A program made the position numbers and the translations under genes. Shown here piece after piece: positions 45,518-54,507 of a stretch of 64,000 nucleotides of DNA. Position 1 is the first letter of the stretch. Each line of letters opens with the position of its first letter. Source of the stretch: JAFAGX01 sp035623255. GTDB lineage: Bacteria > Acidobacteriota > Terriglobia > Terriglobales > Acidobacteriaceae. Under the pieces are notes generated by a model. That model was not told the DNA's origin. It worked only from the letters and a program-made list of their open reading frames with translations, and searched no databases. The stretch is taken from assembly GCA_035623255.1 (NCBI GenBank), contig DASPTU010000054.1, forward strand, positions 1-64,000, given 5' to 3'.

Positions 45518-45979
45518 TCAATAGCCGCGGCCCGACTTTCGCCAGTCGATCTTCAATTGCTCGACGATGTCATCAGCCAATCTGTTGATCTCAAAGCTCG
45601 CTGATTTCGTGGTTCTCCAGATCGGCCTCTGCGAGCGACGATCGACAAGAGTCACGGTTGCGGTCGTCTCTCGTATTGCTACTTTGGCCGGCACGATTGC
45701 GGTTTCAGTTTGACAGGTCAAAACCGCATCAGCTTCTTCAAGCTCAGCCGTGATCCCCACAGCACTCCATTTTTCCAAGCGTGATTTAATGAGCAGCGCA
45801 AGTCCGTCTGGGGACGAAGCTACGTAGATCGTTTTCACTTGGTAGAGTAATGGCGGTCCCGCTGAGATGGTGGCTTGTCCGGCCAGCAATCCTGCGCAGA
45901 GGAATAAGACGGCAAGAATCGATGGGATCTCGCAACTGATGCGCAGAACTAAATAACGTGAACTTCGGAGGCTCGTCAT
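45518..45979 (-). CDS. secreted hypothetical protein, DUF4136/LptE-like
   Basis: 153 aa from ATG 45979, with AAGGAGGGTGAAC immediately upstream; a GTG two codons earlier would obscure the site. A long signal/anchor segment (~15-38) precedes a mature domain beginning VKTIYVASSPDGLALLIKSR and containing EEADAVLTCQTE and DRRSQRPIWRTTKS, the pattern of small envelope proteins that measure damage or bind lipid. Function unknown. Confidence 0.6.
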   Translation of the reverse strand: MTSLRSSRYLVLRISCEIPSILAVLFLCAGLLAGQATISAGPPLLYQVKTIYVASSPDGLALLIKSRLEKWSAVGITAELEEADAVLTCQTETAIVPAKVAIRETTATVTLVDRRSQRPIWRTTKSASFEINRLADDIVEQLKIDWRKSGRGY

Positions 45980-46167
45980 GTTCACCCTCCTTCCCGCACG
46001 TTTTGAAGTGCCTTAGGTTTTTACAGATAAGCAAATGACCCTCATTCATTAGCCGACATCACTTCGAGATACGCCGCAGTGAGTATCATCACGAGTGCTC
46101 GTGACGCGTTTCAGAGGATTCCGCAGTCACTGACAATGGATTCTTGGCACGGTTAACATTTTTGAAG

Positions 46168-46620
46168 ATGCGAGGCGTCTGCAACATAATGTGCATCGCG
46201 CTGAGGGCGATTCTTGCAATCGGTGTTGGACTACTTCTTCTTGTCTTCTTTTGCTCAAGCATTGTGCATGCGAGCAGAGAAAGAAAAACGCCATTGATCC
46301 AAACGGTCAATGGGTCAGAAATTTTCGAGAACTACTGTGCTCCTTGTCATGGTCTTGACGGAACGGGCAACGGGCCGGTGGCACCGGCACTCAGATTCAA
46401 ACTTCCGGACTTAACTCGGATATCGAAAAGGGCGGGTGGCAAGTTTCCAAGTGCCCGAATCCGTTCTGTTATCGAAGGAAACGAATTTATATCCGGACAT
46501 GGGTCTCGTGAGATGCCAGTTTGGGGACCAGTCTTTCATCACGTTGGCGCGGACCAGGATTTAGGTGCTGTACGGACTGATAATGTCACCAAATATCTTG
46601 AATCCATGCAGCAGAAATGA
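46168..46620 (+). CDS. small mono-haem cytochrome c
   Basis: 150 aa from ATG 46168; the frame reaches a TTG at 46144 and an ATG also lies at 46189, so the exact start is unclear. A membrane anchor/signal (ALRAILAIGVGLLLLVFF) is followed by a class I cytochrome domain with CAPCH, GTGNGPVAPAL and a distal methionine in REMPVWG. Likely a periplasmic electron carrier. It is unlinked to the multihaem cluster at the window's left end. Confidence 0.85.
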   Translation: MRGVCNIMCIALRAILAIGVGLLLLVFFCSSIVHASRERKTPLIQTVNGSEIFENYCAPCHGLDGTGNGPVAPALRFKLPDLTRISKRAGGKFPSARIRSVIEGNEFISGHGSREMPVWGPVFHHVGADQDLGAVRTDNVTKYLESMQQK

Positions 46621-46826
46621 CTCAAGGTGGGAAGCTGCAACCAAGGTATCGGCGACAACAGGGGGCTCCTAAGGTACGACTCAGCATTTATTCTTGAATT
46701 TGCGCTCGCCATGCACGGTCAACCGTTGCCCTCGTCATGAGGTCGAGCAAGTGTGGTCTGCCTTTTCTTTTTTACACCGCAGAAGAGCGCTTGAAGTGAA
46801 TCTGCTTTTGTTCCTGCGAGGTTGAG

Positions 46827-47177
46827 ATGAAGTTCGGTCGTTTCGCTTTCGGCTGCATACAGATCGATGACACTACCTACGGGCATGACGTAATTGTCGA
46901 CCGTGGGCAGATCCTGAAACGCAAGAAGAAGCCTTCGAAGCGGTTTCAAGACGAGTTTGGGCACACGCCGCTGTCTGTCGAAGAGGATATACCGTGGAAG
47001 TGCAGGCAGCTGATTATCGGAACAGGAGCGTATGGCAGGTTGCCTGTAATGGAGGAAGTCAAGGGCGAAGCGCAGCGGCGCCTCGTCAAATTGCTGATCC
47101 TGCCAACCGCCGAGGCTATCGAAAGGCTGGGTCAGAATCCTCGTGACACTAACGCAATCCTGCATGTGACGTGCTAG
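46827..47177 (+). CDS. Mth938/NDUFAF3-domain protein
   Basis: 116 aa, GAGG 5 bp before ATG. The whole protein is one Mth938-like domain (FGCIQIDDTTYGHDVIVDRG, LIIGTGAYGRLPV, EAIERLGQNP). Human relatives help assemble complex I; bacterial function is unknown. It precedes a radical-SAM gene by 49 bp on the same strand. Confidence 0.8.
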   Translation: MKFGRFAFGCIQIDDTTYGHDVIVDRGQILKRKKKPSKRFQDEFGHTPLSVEEDIPWKCRQLIIGTGAYGRLPVMEEVKGEAQRRLVKLLILPTAEAIERLGQNPRDTNAILHVTC

Positions 47178-47226
47178 CAGCCCGACTTTCGAGCGCCCTG
47201 CTCTACGAGAAGCAACGCTTGTCATC

Positions 47227-48189
47227 ATGTCAGTCTCGTACAGCTTTACCGCAACGCGCGCGAGCTTCCAACCCGCCTATGTCAAGTTGTGGGAGTCAGG
47301 AGAATTGTCACGCCGCGTCCAGCTTGGCCTGAAAAAACTGGGGGACTGCGCCCTGTGCCCGCGCAACTGCCACGTCAACCGCATCGAAGACGAAACGAAG
47401 GTATGTAAGACGGGCCGTTACGCCATCGTGAGCAGTTGTTTTGCCCACTTTGGAGAGGAACGCTGCCTCCGTGGTACGCACGGGTCGGGAACCATCTTCT
47501 TCAGTTCATGCAACCTGCGTTGCGTGTTCTGCCAAAACTGGGGCATCAGTTGGCGGGGTGAAGGCCATGCGACGAAGCCAGACAAACTCGCCGAGATGAT
47601 GGTCGACTTGCAGGACCAAGGTTGTCACAACGTCAACTTTGTGACTCCGGAGCATGTTGTGCCGCAGATTCTAGAGGCCATTTTGCCGGCGGTTGAGCGC
47701 GGCCTCCACCTTCCTTTGGTTTACAACACCAGTGCCTACGACTCTGCGGATTCGCTCGCGCTCATGGACGGAATTGTCGACATCTACATGCCCGACTTTA
47801 AGTTCTGGGACCCGCACCTGGCGCGGCGCTACGCGAAAGCTCCCGAATATCCGGACATTGCTCGACGGGCAATCAAGGAGATGCACCGACAAGTAGGGCC
47901 ACTCGTCACAGACGAACACGGCGTAGCTTTGCATGGTGTTCTTCTGCGTCACCTCGTCATGCCGGGTGGCGTGGCAGGCACACCCGAGATCATGCAGTGG
48001 ATCGCCCGCGAGTTGGGCGCTGACACCTACGTCAACCTTATGGCTCAGTACCATCCTGCCTGCCGCGTCGGCGAAAGTGAATATCCCGAGATCGACCGTT
48101 GCATCACGCGTAGTGAGTTTCAACAGGCCCTCGACTCGTTTTATGCGGCGGGGTTAGCACGCCTCGACTCCGATGCAATCTTGCACTGA
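47227..48189 (+). CDS. radical SAM protein related to pyruvate-formate-lyase activases (PflX-like)
   Basis: 320 aa. The SAM/Fe-S motif CNLRCVFC lies at ~96-103, preceded by an extra cysteine-rich N terminus (CALCPRNCHVNR...CKTGRY) as in the AmmeMemoRadiSam PflX subgroup. A TIM-barrel-like body follows (VNFVTPEHVVPQILEAI, IYMPDFKFWDP). It cleaves S-adenosylmethionine to a radical; its substrate is unknown. It stands without the AmmeMemoRadiSam partner genes. Confidence 0.85.
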   Translation: MSVSYSFTATRASFQPAYVKLWESGELSRRVQLGLKKLGDCALCPRNCHVNRIEDETKVCKTGRYAIVSSCFAHFGEERCLRGTHGSGTIFFSSCNLRCVFCQNWGISWRGEGHATKPDKLAEMMVDLQDQGCHNVNFVTPEHVVPQILEAILPAVERGLHLPLVYNTSAYDSADSLALMDGIVDIYMPDFKFWDPHLARRYAKAPEYPDIARRAIKEMHRQVGPLVTDEHGVALHGVLLRHLVMPGGVAGTPEIMQWIARELGADTYVNLMAQYHPACRVGESEYPEIDRCITRSEFQQALDSFYAAGLARLDSDAILH

Positions 48190-48501
48190 TAGCTCTACAA
48201 CGTTTGCAAGAAATTGATCAGGTCCTGCATTTGCTGCGACCCGAGTCCGATCTGGAAACGTTGATTGTAGAAACTCACTACTCGGAACTGCAGGGGAATG
48301 GCACATTTAGGGGAATCCATGACCCAATGCGGCCGTTACTGTTGCGAAGTACGGTCGTAATCCATCATGCCTCTACGCAGCAGCTGGCTATCGTCTGAAA
48401 CCAAAGTCACCAAATTTTTGGGACCTCTGTAATGACGCAAACACGGGAATTGTCGCTAAGATCACAATCGGCGGGCCGCGCTCGCCAAAGGGAGGTTAAC
48501 C
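48190..48501. other. 312-bp gap with a doubtful small frame
   Basis: A TTG-initiated 64-codon frame (48204-48398) starts 14 bp after the radical-SAM stop but has no Shine-Dalgarno and no recognisable pattern. I see no other feature except the GGGAGG ribosome site at the end, which belongs to the next gene. Confidence 0.3.
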
Positions 48502-48672
48502 ATGACCTGGAAGAGTAAGTTGGTTCTAGGGATACTCACTGCTGTAGCCATGTTCTTACTTACCTTTGCGCTTCCAAGAGGAAGTGGGTTACGGGATGCT
48601 GCGGTGGTTCAATTTCCAGTAACGGTGGGAATCTGGGCGATTTTCGTTTTGCTCTTTGTAAAACTTAAATAG
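48502..48672 (+). CDS. 56-aa membrane protein
   Basis: ATG 48502 preceded by GGGAGG; ends TAG 48672. Two hydrophobic stretches (LVLGILTAVAMFLLTFAL and VTVGIWAIFVLLFV) with a short loop, a double-spanning small membrane protein. No family recognised. The clear Shine-Dalgarno supports it as real. Confidence 0.6.
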   Translation: MTWKSKLVLGILTAVAMFLLTFALPRGSGLRDAAVVQFPVTVGIWAIFVLLFVKLK

Positions 48673-48775
48673 TGGTGAATCCTGACTGCGCATAACGCTC
48701 CGCAAATGCGGCCTGCGTTAGGGTGAAATACAGCGACCTTCGTCGCTCCACACTGAAGAACGACATTTGGCTGGC

Positions 48776-49786
48776 CTACCACCGGTCCGGGATTAATAGA
48801 AAGCCGGTGTCGTCCCGGCCGTTGTAGTCTGCTCGACCGACGATTTCCCCATGATTGTTAATACCAGTCGCGGATTCCAGCTTCCATCCTGAATTGGAAG
48901 GGATGTTTGCGTTCAGGTCGCGAAAACCGCGCGATTTTTCCCATATGAAGGCTCGTTCTGCATCGGCGAATGGTCCGAAGGATCCGACGACGACGTCGCA
49001 ATCGTTGATCGCGTGCGGCTGGCTTGGGTATCGAGGAGACAACTCCAAGTGGGTGGGGGATCCGCCGGCATAGAGAAAGACGTCAGGAAATGCTGTGAGT
49101 ACAACATGACCATAGTTGTTCAAAGCGATTGCCGAACTATAGCGATCCGGCGGCCCAATTGTTTGCATGCCACGATTAGCGTTCCAAAGAAATGCGTGAT
49201 AGCGTCCGGCCTCATCATAAACGTCCCCGATCACATCTCCGCGATTGTTGACGCTTTTCGCCGCTCCTCCGCAGCAGCCACCGAGTGCTTGTAGCGTCTT
49301 CTTGCTCCAAAACACCGGCCGCGTGCCTGGCTTACCGGGGAGCAACGACTCTCCGACGACCTCGCCGGAATCGCTGATGCTGTACGGGCGAGATTGTTCT
49401 CCCGGAAGCATGACTAAAACTCCATCGACAAAGGTAAATGCTTGGTGCTTACTGTAGGTACGGTCGAAGGCAACTCCGGCGATTTGACCTGAATTATTCA
49501 TTGCAATGCCTTCGGAGTGGTCCAAGCCTGCGGGCAGGGGAACTTCGCGAAGCCCGGATTGTTCCGTCCACATTGCGGCGCGACGACCTTCGGTTGAGCC
49601 CACGATCTCTCGATCCTCATTAATGTGGGTGGGGAGCAGAGGTAATGGAATCACCCGGTAATGTTCGGCAATGCAGCCAGCATTGCTCGACTGAGCCATG
49701 AGCCCGCTAGAAAGGATCACGAACACGAGCACAGCTGCTGACAATACGAGCTTGATACCGAACGCGAGTCTTGAACTCGGTTTCAC
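48776..49786 (-). CDS. secreted HAF-repeat beta-propeller-like protein
   Basis: 336 aa. A signal peptide (~15-33) is followed by about six repeats of a HAF-type unit (INEDREIVGSTEG, MNNSGQIAGVAFD, ISDSGEVVGESL, VNNRGDVIGDVYD, AINDCDVVVGSFG, INNHGEIVGRAD), which build a propeller-like secreted protein. It lies 12 bp downstream of the large PQQ/lectin gene on the same strand, so probably cotranscribed. Ligand unknown. Confidence 0.8.
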   Translation of the reverse strand: MKPSSRLAFGIKLVLSAAVLVFVILSSGLMAQSSNAGCIAEHYRVIPLPLLPTHINEDREIVGSTEGRRAAMWTEQSGLREVPLPAGLDHSEGIAMNNSGQIAGVAFDRTYSKHQAFTFVDGVLVMLPGEQSRPYSISDSGEVVGESLLPGKPGTRPVFWSKKTLQALGGCCGGAAKSVNNRGDVIGDVYDEAGRYHAFLWNANRGMQTIGPPDRYSSAIALNNYGHVVLTAFPDVFLYAGGSPTHLELSPRYPSQPHAINDCDVVVGSFGPFADAERAFIWEKSRGFRDLNANIPSNSGWKLESATGINNHGEIVGRADYNGRDDTGFLLIPDRW

Positions 49787-49798
49787 ACTTTGCTGACT

Positions 49799-52700
49799 CT
49801 ACTGCGCTATCAGTTTAATGTAATCGAAACACACAGTGTATCCGCTACTGCTGGCGTTGTGTCCAATCACAGTGAACTTGAACGAGTAGTTTCCTGCGCT
49901 CGAGAATGTGACGTTGCCTAAGTCGTATTCCTGGAAGACGCCATTCCCGTTGGAGCTGTATTCGTCCTCGGATGGTCCGGCGTTCGTGCCATTGATTGAA
50001 AGCTGGAAGATTCCGCGAGTGGTAAACTTTTTGGTTGCCGCCCTGATGTCGTAGGTTCCGGGTGCAGGCACGTTTACGGTGAAATTCAGATAGGCGCCGA
50101 CTGCGGTGCCATCAGCAATCTCTCCCGAACCGTCCGGGAACCCGGACCAAGCGAAAGAGCGCGCATTGGGCGATCCCGTGACCGGAATCGTCGTCGCTTC
50201 ATATTGGATGGTCCCCGGCGCACCTGACGTAAATGTCCAAGTCAAAATATCCTGGGTAGCCGTCTCACCACCGGTGCCGGCGGTAAATCCGACATAGGCA
50301 GTATTGGCGCCCACCGTGCTGGGTATGTTCACGGCCCAACTCGTCGTGAACGTGTCGGCAGGCGTGGTCGCATCGGTGAGGGTCATGGTCAACGTCGTGC
50401 CGTTGTAGGTGATGTGAACATTGAACACATCGCCGCTGTGCAGGTTGACGTTGCCGCCTAAGGTCGTGGCAGGAGTGGTGGGGGAAGCTCCATCTGTGTA
50501 CAAGCCGGTCGAGTTTGTGCCTTCTCCCGCGTTGCTATAAAGATCAAATTTCACCGCGACGCTGGAGGCAATGCCCGGAGTTCCTCCGGGTGTGTCAGGT
50601 CCGTAGCCCAGACCGCCTCCGCTTGGACCAAGCGCAGTGGTACCGACGTTCTGGATGACGAAGGCCATGCCGTCCGCATTAGGATTTGTCAGCTGAAAAC
50701 TGAAGTCGGTGCTAAATGACTGAACATTCAGAGGCGTCGTGTAGAAGCCGCTACCCGCCTCCGTTCCTCCACCATCGGTCAGGCGCAGGCGTGTGCCATT
50801 CAACTTGGCGGAGCCGTTTATAGCAAGGCCTGTCGAAGTGAATCCCGAACTGTAGCTGACGTAGGGGTTCCCTGTCGTGTTAATGGTGTAGGTTCCACTG
50901 GCCACCGCACTATTGTTGTATCCGCTGGCTACTGCCATCGCGTTGATCGTGGTGGTCGTCCTTACTTGTACGGTCGTACACACCGGTGAACCTGAAGTTG
51001 GCGTACTACCATCGGTGGTGCAGTGAATGGTCGCACCTGTCGTCGTATCCGACAGGGTCACAGACTGAGCTAAGTTGTAAACGCCCGGAGCTGGACTGAA
51101 CGAGGGGGTTGCCGCAGTTGATTGGCTGGTCGCAACGTATGTCCAATCCAAGATTTCCTGGATCGCGGTCAATCCGCCGGTGCCGCCGGTGAATCCTACG
51201 TAAGCGGTATTCGAACCGACCGTGCCTGGTATGTTGATCGCCCAACTCGTGGTAAAGGTTTGAGAGGAGTTCGTGGCATCAGTGATTGTCATGGTCAACG
51301 TCGTGCCGTTGTAAGTGATGTGGACATTGAAAACATCTCCACTGAGAAGAGATACCCCCGAGCTTGTCATGTCCACAGCTGGAGTGGTTGGCGAAGCACC
51401 GTCGGTGTACAGGCCAGTTGAGTCTGTGCCTTCCCCTGCGTTGCTGTATATATCGAATTTGACCGCAACGCTGTTAGCTATCCCCGGAGTTCCACCCGGG
51501 GTGTCGGGGCCATAGCCCAGTCCGCCACCTGAAGGTCCCAAGGCGGTTGCTCCCACTCCCTGGATGGTGAATGTGATTCCGTCCGCGCTGGCGCTGCTCA
51601 GTTGAAAGCTGAAGTCGGTGGTAAAGTTCTGGATGTTGATCGGTGAACTGACAAACGCGCTCCCCGCTTCACTGCCGCCTCCATCGGTCAGTCGTAGGCG
51701 CGTACCGTTTAGCTTTGCGGTGCCGTTCAACGTTAGTCCGGTGCTTGAAGTAAACCCGCTGCCGTAATTGATGCCGGATCCGCCGGCAGTGATGGTGTAG
51801 GTGCCGCTGGCAACTGCGCTGGGGTTGTACCCAGTGGCAGTGGCGATTGCTTTGAGTGTCGTGGTGGAACTGATGGACACACTGGTGCAAGGAGCTGAGT
51901 TCGATGTTGGTGTTGTGCCGTCGGTTGTGCAACGAATGGTCGCGCCCGCAGTGCCGTCAGAGAGCGTCACCGTAACACCGCTGGTGTAGCTGCCCGGCGC
52001 TGGGCTGAAGGCCGGTGTCGCGGCCGTCGGAGTCGCGCTGATCGTGCCATACGCTGATACTTGCGACTGGCTGCCAACGTACACTTTGCCGTTGGCGACA
52101 GTCGGCGTGGCGAACTTCACCGCCCCACCGGGAACGTCGCGGTTGTTGGCAGCTTGGCTGCTGTTGTAGAGCATGTTCCCGAGATTGGTCGCATCGTAGG
52201 CGTACAACACCTGGCAGTTCGAGCCACCACTGCAGGTCGATCCGAACGCGCTGTTATCCAAACCCCAGACAATGCCGTTGGTGTTGCCGTTGGCTGAAAT
52301 CGTTGGTGAAGGCGCGGAAAAACTGAATGCCTTTGCACTTTGTGAGGTGGGAGAAGTTGAAATCAGCCCGCTGTTATTGGCATTGAACGAGAATGCTTTC
52401 AGATTGTCGGGCCCACCTCCATCGCTACCTCCTCCCCAATACACGCTGCCATTCCAGTATGCAGGTGACCCCCAAACTCCCGCGGTTGCTCCTGGGATCT
52501 CCTGCACGATGTTCGGATCACTCCCATTACAAGGAGGACTCAGATTGACGCAATACTTTCCCATATTATTGCGGTCCACTACGTACATCTTGCCTTCTTT
52601 GCCCATCTGGACAAGTAGTTGCTGGCCGGAAGCAAGATTGGGAAGTAGAACCAGTCCGCCGGATGCCACGTCCGTATCCCCGTTTGCCAAACTGCTCTGG

Positions 52701-53665
52701 TTGTAAGGTGTGAAGTAGTCGAGGACGGAAAACTTGCCTCCGCTGGGTGGCCCGAGCTTAACAATGCTGTCGCCGTAATCGGTACTGCCATTCCAGGTAC
52801 CATTCCCGGTGGCGAAAAAAATGTTGCCATTCGAATCTGTGGCCAGGCCACCACCGCTCATCCAAACTCCATTCGCGCTTCCGTTAGGCGAAGTGTTGAA
52901 GACCGCTTCCTGCGCCAGTGTACTGGCGCTATAGGACATGACCCAACCGTGCCAGGGGCTGATGTCGCAATGCGAGGACCACCCAATGACCACGTGCCCA
53001 TTTTCCAGCAACAAGCCGGCGCGCTGATTTTCGAAGTGCGGACTGAAGGTTACAGTTGTGCCGTTTCCATCCGAGGCGGTTCCGGGTGCGGAAGCCTGAA
53101 TTAATACCGGACCTCCAAATTTCTCCGCCGCACTGACCACATCAATGGCATGCAAGTACTGGACAAGGCTGCCATTGACCTTCGACTTCGCTACCAGGTA
53201 AATGGTCCCAGTGCTGGTGTCGATCACGGGAGTACCTGTAATCCCGACTTCTGGCACCAGATCGCCGCACCCCAGATCCGAGCTGCTGTTCACCGTGCTG
53301 CCACCCGATGGAATCAGGCTGACCTGCCAATAGATGGTTCCACTATCCGCGTCGATCGCGTACAGCATGTCATGCTCGGTGGCCACATAAAGGACATTAT
53401 GAGTGCCGCCAGCAATGTTCACGCTCGAAAGGTACAGGGGCTGGGCGTAAACCCATCCTTGGACCGAGACGGAAAACAGCTTGCCAAATTGACTGCTGTT
53501 CACGTTGGCCGGAGTCAGAATCGTTTCCTGTGTGTTTTGTCCTGTTCGCGAGTTGTCATTGTGATAGGTCGTTACGTTGACTGCTGCTGAGAGGTCTGGG
53601 AACGGAACGCAGAGCAGGGCGGCGAGGATCCGCAAATAACAGGCTAATGTCTTCATGGAATTCAC
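49799..53665 (-). CDS. large secreted PQQ-propeller protein with tandem chitobiase-like and L-type lectin domains
   Basis: 1288 aa. A signal peptide (1-~27) is followed by a PQQ-like beta-propeller (~40-540; VLYVATEHDMLYAIDADSG, VYVGSQSQVSAYG), a chitobiase/HEX C-like domain (~555-625; GATIRCTTDGTTPTS), a legume-lectin-like domain (~635-845), a second chitobiase-like domain (~855-925) and a second lectin-like domain (~935-1150). A C-terminal carbohydrate-binding-like beta domain (~1165-1288) completes it. No catalytic site is evident; it probably binds polysaccharide outside the cell. The two middle units are near copies. Confidence 0.85.
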   Translation of the reverse strand: MNSMKTLACYLRILAALLCVPFPDLSAAVNVTTYHNDNSRTGQNTQETILTPANVNSSQFGKLFSVSVQGWVYAQPLYLSSVNIAGGTHNVLYVATEHDMLYAIDADSGTIYWQVSLIPSGGSTVNSSSDLGCGDLVPEVGITGTPVIDTSTGTIYLVAKSKVNGSLVQYLHAIDVVSAAEKFGGPVLIQASAPGTASDGNGTTVTFSPHFENQRAGLLLENGHVVIGWSSHCDISPWHGWVMSYSASTLAQEAVFNTSPNGSANGVWMSGGGLATDSNGNIFFATGNGTWNGSTDYGDSIVKLGPPSGGKFSVLDYFTPYNQSSLANGDTDVASGGLVLLPNLASGQQLLVQMGKEGKMYVVDRNNMGKYCVNLSPPCNGSDPNIVQEIPGATAGVWGSPAYWNGSVYWGGGSDGGGPDNLKAFSFNANNSGLISTSPTSQSAKAFSFSAPSPTISANGNTNGIVWGLDNSAFGSTCSGGSNCQVLYAYDATNLGNMLYNSSQAANNRDVPGGAVKFATPTVANGKVYVGSQSQVSAYGTISATPTAATPAFSPAPGSYTSGVTVTLSDGTAGATIRCTTDGTTPTSNSAPCTSVSISSTTTLKAIATATGYNPSAVASGTYTITAGGSGINYGSGFTSSTGLTLNGTAKLNGTRLRLTDGGGSEAGSAFVSSPINIQNFTTDFSFQLSSASADGITFTIQGVGATALGPSGGGLGYGPDTPGGTPGIANSVAVKFDIYSNAGEGTDSTGLYTDGASPTTPAVDMTSSGVSLLSGDVFNVHITYNGTTLTMTITDATNSSQTFTTSWAINIPGTVGSNTAYVGFTGGTGGLTAIQEILDWTYVATSQSTAATPSFSPAPGVYNLAQSVTLSDTTTGATIHCTTDGSTPTSGSPVCTTVQVRTTTTINAMAVASGYNNSAVASGTYTINTTGNPYVSYSSGFTSTGLAINGSAKLNGTRLRLTDGGGTEAGSGFYTTPLNVQSFSTDFSFQLTNPNADGMAFVIQNVGTTALGPSGGGLGYGPDTPGGTPGIASSVAVKFDLYSNAGEGTNSTGLYTDGASPTTPATTLGGNVNLHSGDVFNVHITYNGTTLTMTLTDATTPADTFTTSWAVNIPSTVGANTAYVGFTAGTGGETATQDILTWTFTSGAPGTIQYEATTIPVTGSPNARSFAWSGFPDGSGEIADGTAVGAYLNFTVNVPAPGTYDIRAATKKFTTRGIFQLSINGTNAGPSEDEYSSNGNGVFQEYDLGNVTFSSAGNYSFKFTVIGHNASSSGYTVCFDYIKLIAQ
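50221..52020 (-). repeat. tandem duplication of a ~0.9-kb chitobiase-lectin unit
   Basis: Inside the gene at 49799, bases ~51121-52020 and ~50221-51120 encode two near-identical units. Both contain NGTRLRLTDGGG and GPSGGGLGYGPDTPGGTPGI, and close DNA similarity remains. This marks an in-frame tandem duplication and a possible site of recombination. Confidence 0.75.
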
Positions 53666-53965
53666 CCCTAAAAGCGCGATTCAGAGCCGAGACAGCGGTC
53701 CCACGGAAGGGAGGCCAGCTCTTTTACTCTAGCTGGGGCGAAAATGCAATCCCAAAATCGGTGGAAACGCCTGTGGGGTGCGGGATTTGATGGGATTAAG
53801 CAGCCCGGACGGCGGGACAACCCTACCAGAACGCAGAATTCATGGTTTGATCCACTAACGATTTACCAGACAAACTGATCCTTCGACCAACGATCACAAT
53901 GGCCCGTACTGCACGTCACTGAGCTGGAGTACACCGCAAAAGCAAACTGTAACCAGAGAAGTGCG
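53666..53965. other. 300-bp divergent intergenic region
   Basis: Between the PQQ/lectin gene (minus) and the Zn-ribbon gene (plus). Apart from the shared promoter element at 53891-53960, I see no gene or strong repeat. Confidence 0.4.
53891..53960 (+). promoter_or_regulatory. shared ~70-bp promoter element, copy B
   Basis: Aligned with 60641-60709 (minus strand), 55 of 70 columns match with one gap. Conserved blocks: TCACAAT, TGCAC(G/A)TCACTGAGCT, GTA-ACCGC, CAAACTGTA, CAGAGAA. It ends 5 bp before the ATG of the Zn-ribbon gene. TCACAAT is a CRP/FNR-like half-site; a -10-like GGAGTA/TATAGT position is conserved in place. Confidence 0.6.
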
Positions 53966-54310
53966 ATGGGTTCGGATATGTTGGCGAAGTGCATCAACCC
54001 GTCGTGTTCTGCCTTGTTACGCTTCTTACAAGAAGGAAGATTTTTTCGACTTGAAGCCGACCCGACACCGCCCTCTGGCGGCAAATTCAACTCCAGCAGT
54101 CTTCCCAGTAAAACGGAGTATTTCTGGCTGTGCAGCCGCTGCTCGAAGGCGATGATCTTGCGTCTCGGCCAAGGCGGCACGGTCGTTACTGAGGCGCTCC
54201 CAGAATACGCCCAGCACAGTCCCGAAGATTTTGCCATCATCTCGCGGCATGAAGGCAGGCTCTTGAGAAGCGTTACCTTCGTCCGCAGCAGAGCACAGGA
54301 GACTGCGTAG
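53966..54310 (+). CDS. small Zn-ribbon protein
   Basis: 114 aa from ATG 53966 (a second ATG at 53978 gives MLAKCINPSCSALL). A CxxxxC pair (CINPSC) and CSRC (YFWLCSRCSK) form a four-cysteine zinc ribbon, with FLQEGRFFRLEAD between. I know very similar small acidobacterial proteins; no function is assigned. No strong Shine-Dalgarno, and the promoter element abuts the start, so the leader must be short. Confidence 0.65.
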   Translation: MGSDMLAKCINPSCSALLRFLQEGRFFRLEADPTPPSGGKFNSSSLPSKTEYFWLCSRCSKAMILRLGQGGTVVTEALPEYAQHSPEDFAIISRHEGRLLRSVTFVRSRAQETA

Positions 54311-54321
54311 GGGAGGTCTCT

Positions 54322-54507
54322 ATGGAACTTGTGATCCTGATTATCGTGCTCTTGGTGATCGGCTCCCTGATCCCCGAGCCACCAAATTCCCCATCACCGG
54401 TGAGGAAACCAACCTCGTCGGTAGACTGGGAGACTTATGAAAAACCCGATTGGTTTAGTAATGACAGGCGGGGGTGCTCGCGGCGCTTATCAAGCCGGTA
54501 TTCTTAA
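54322..54507 (+). CDS. 61-aa membrane-anchored ORF overlapping the patatin start
   Basis: ATG 54322 with GGGGAGG ~5 bp upstream and a hydrophobic start MELVILIIVLLVIGSLIPEP. The last ~70 bp overlap the patatin gene in another frame, so the C-terminal Arg/Ser-rich end is shaped by that gene. It starts 11 bp after the Zn-ribbon gene stops. The good ribosome site favours a real small gene, but a leader peptide is possible. Confidence 0.4.
   Translation: MELVILIIVLLVIGSLIPEPPNSPSPVRKPTSSVDWETYEKPDWFSNDRRGCSRRLSSRYS

Noticed and set aside
46719..47228. 169-codon minus-strand frame
   Set aside because: Antisense to the Mth938-domain gene, which has a recognisable fold and ribosome site.
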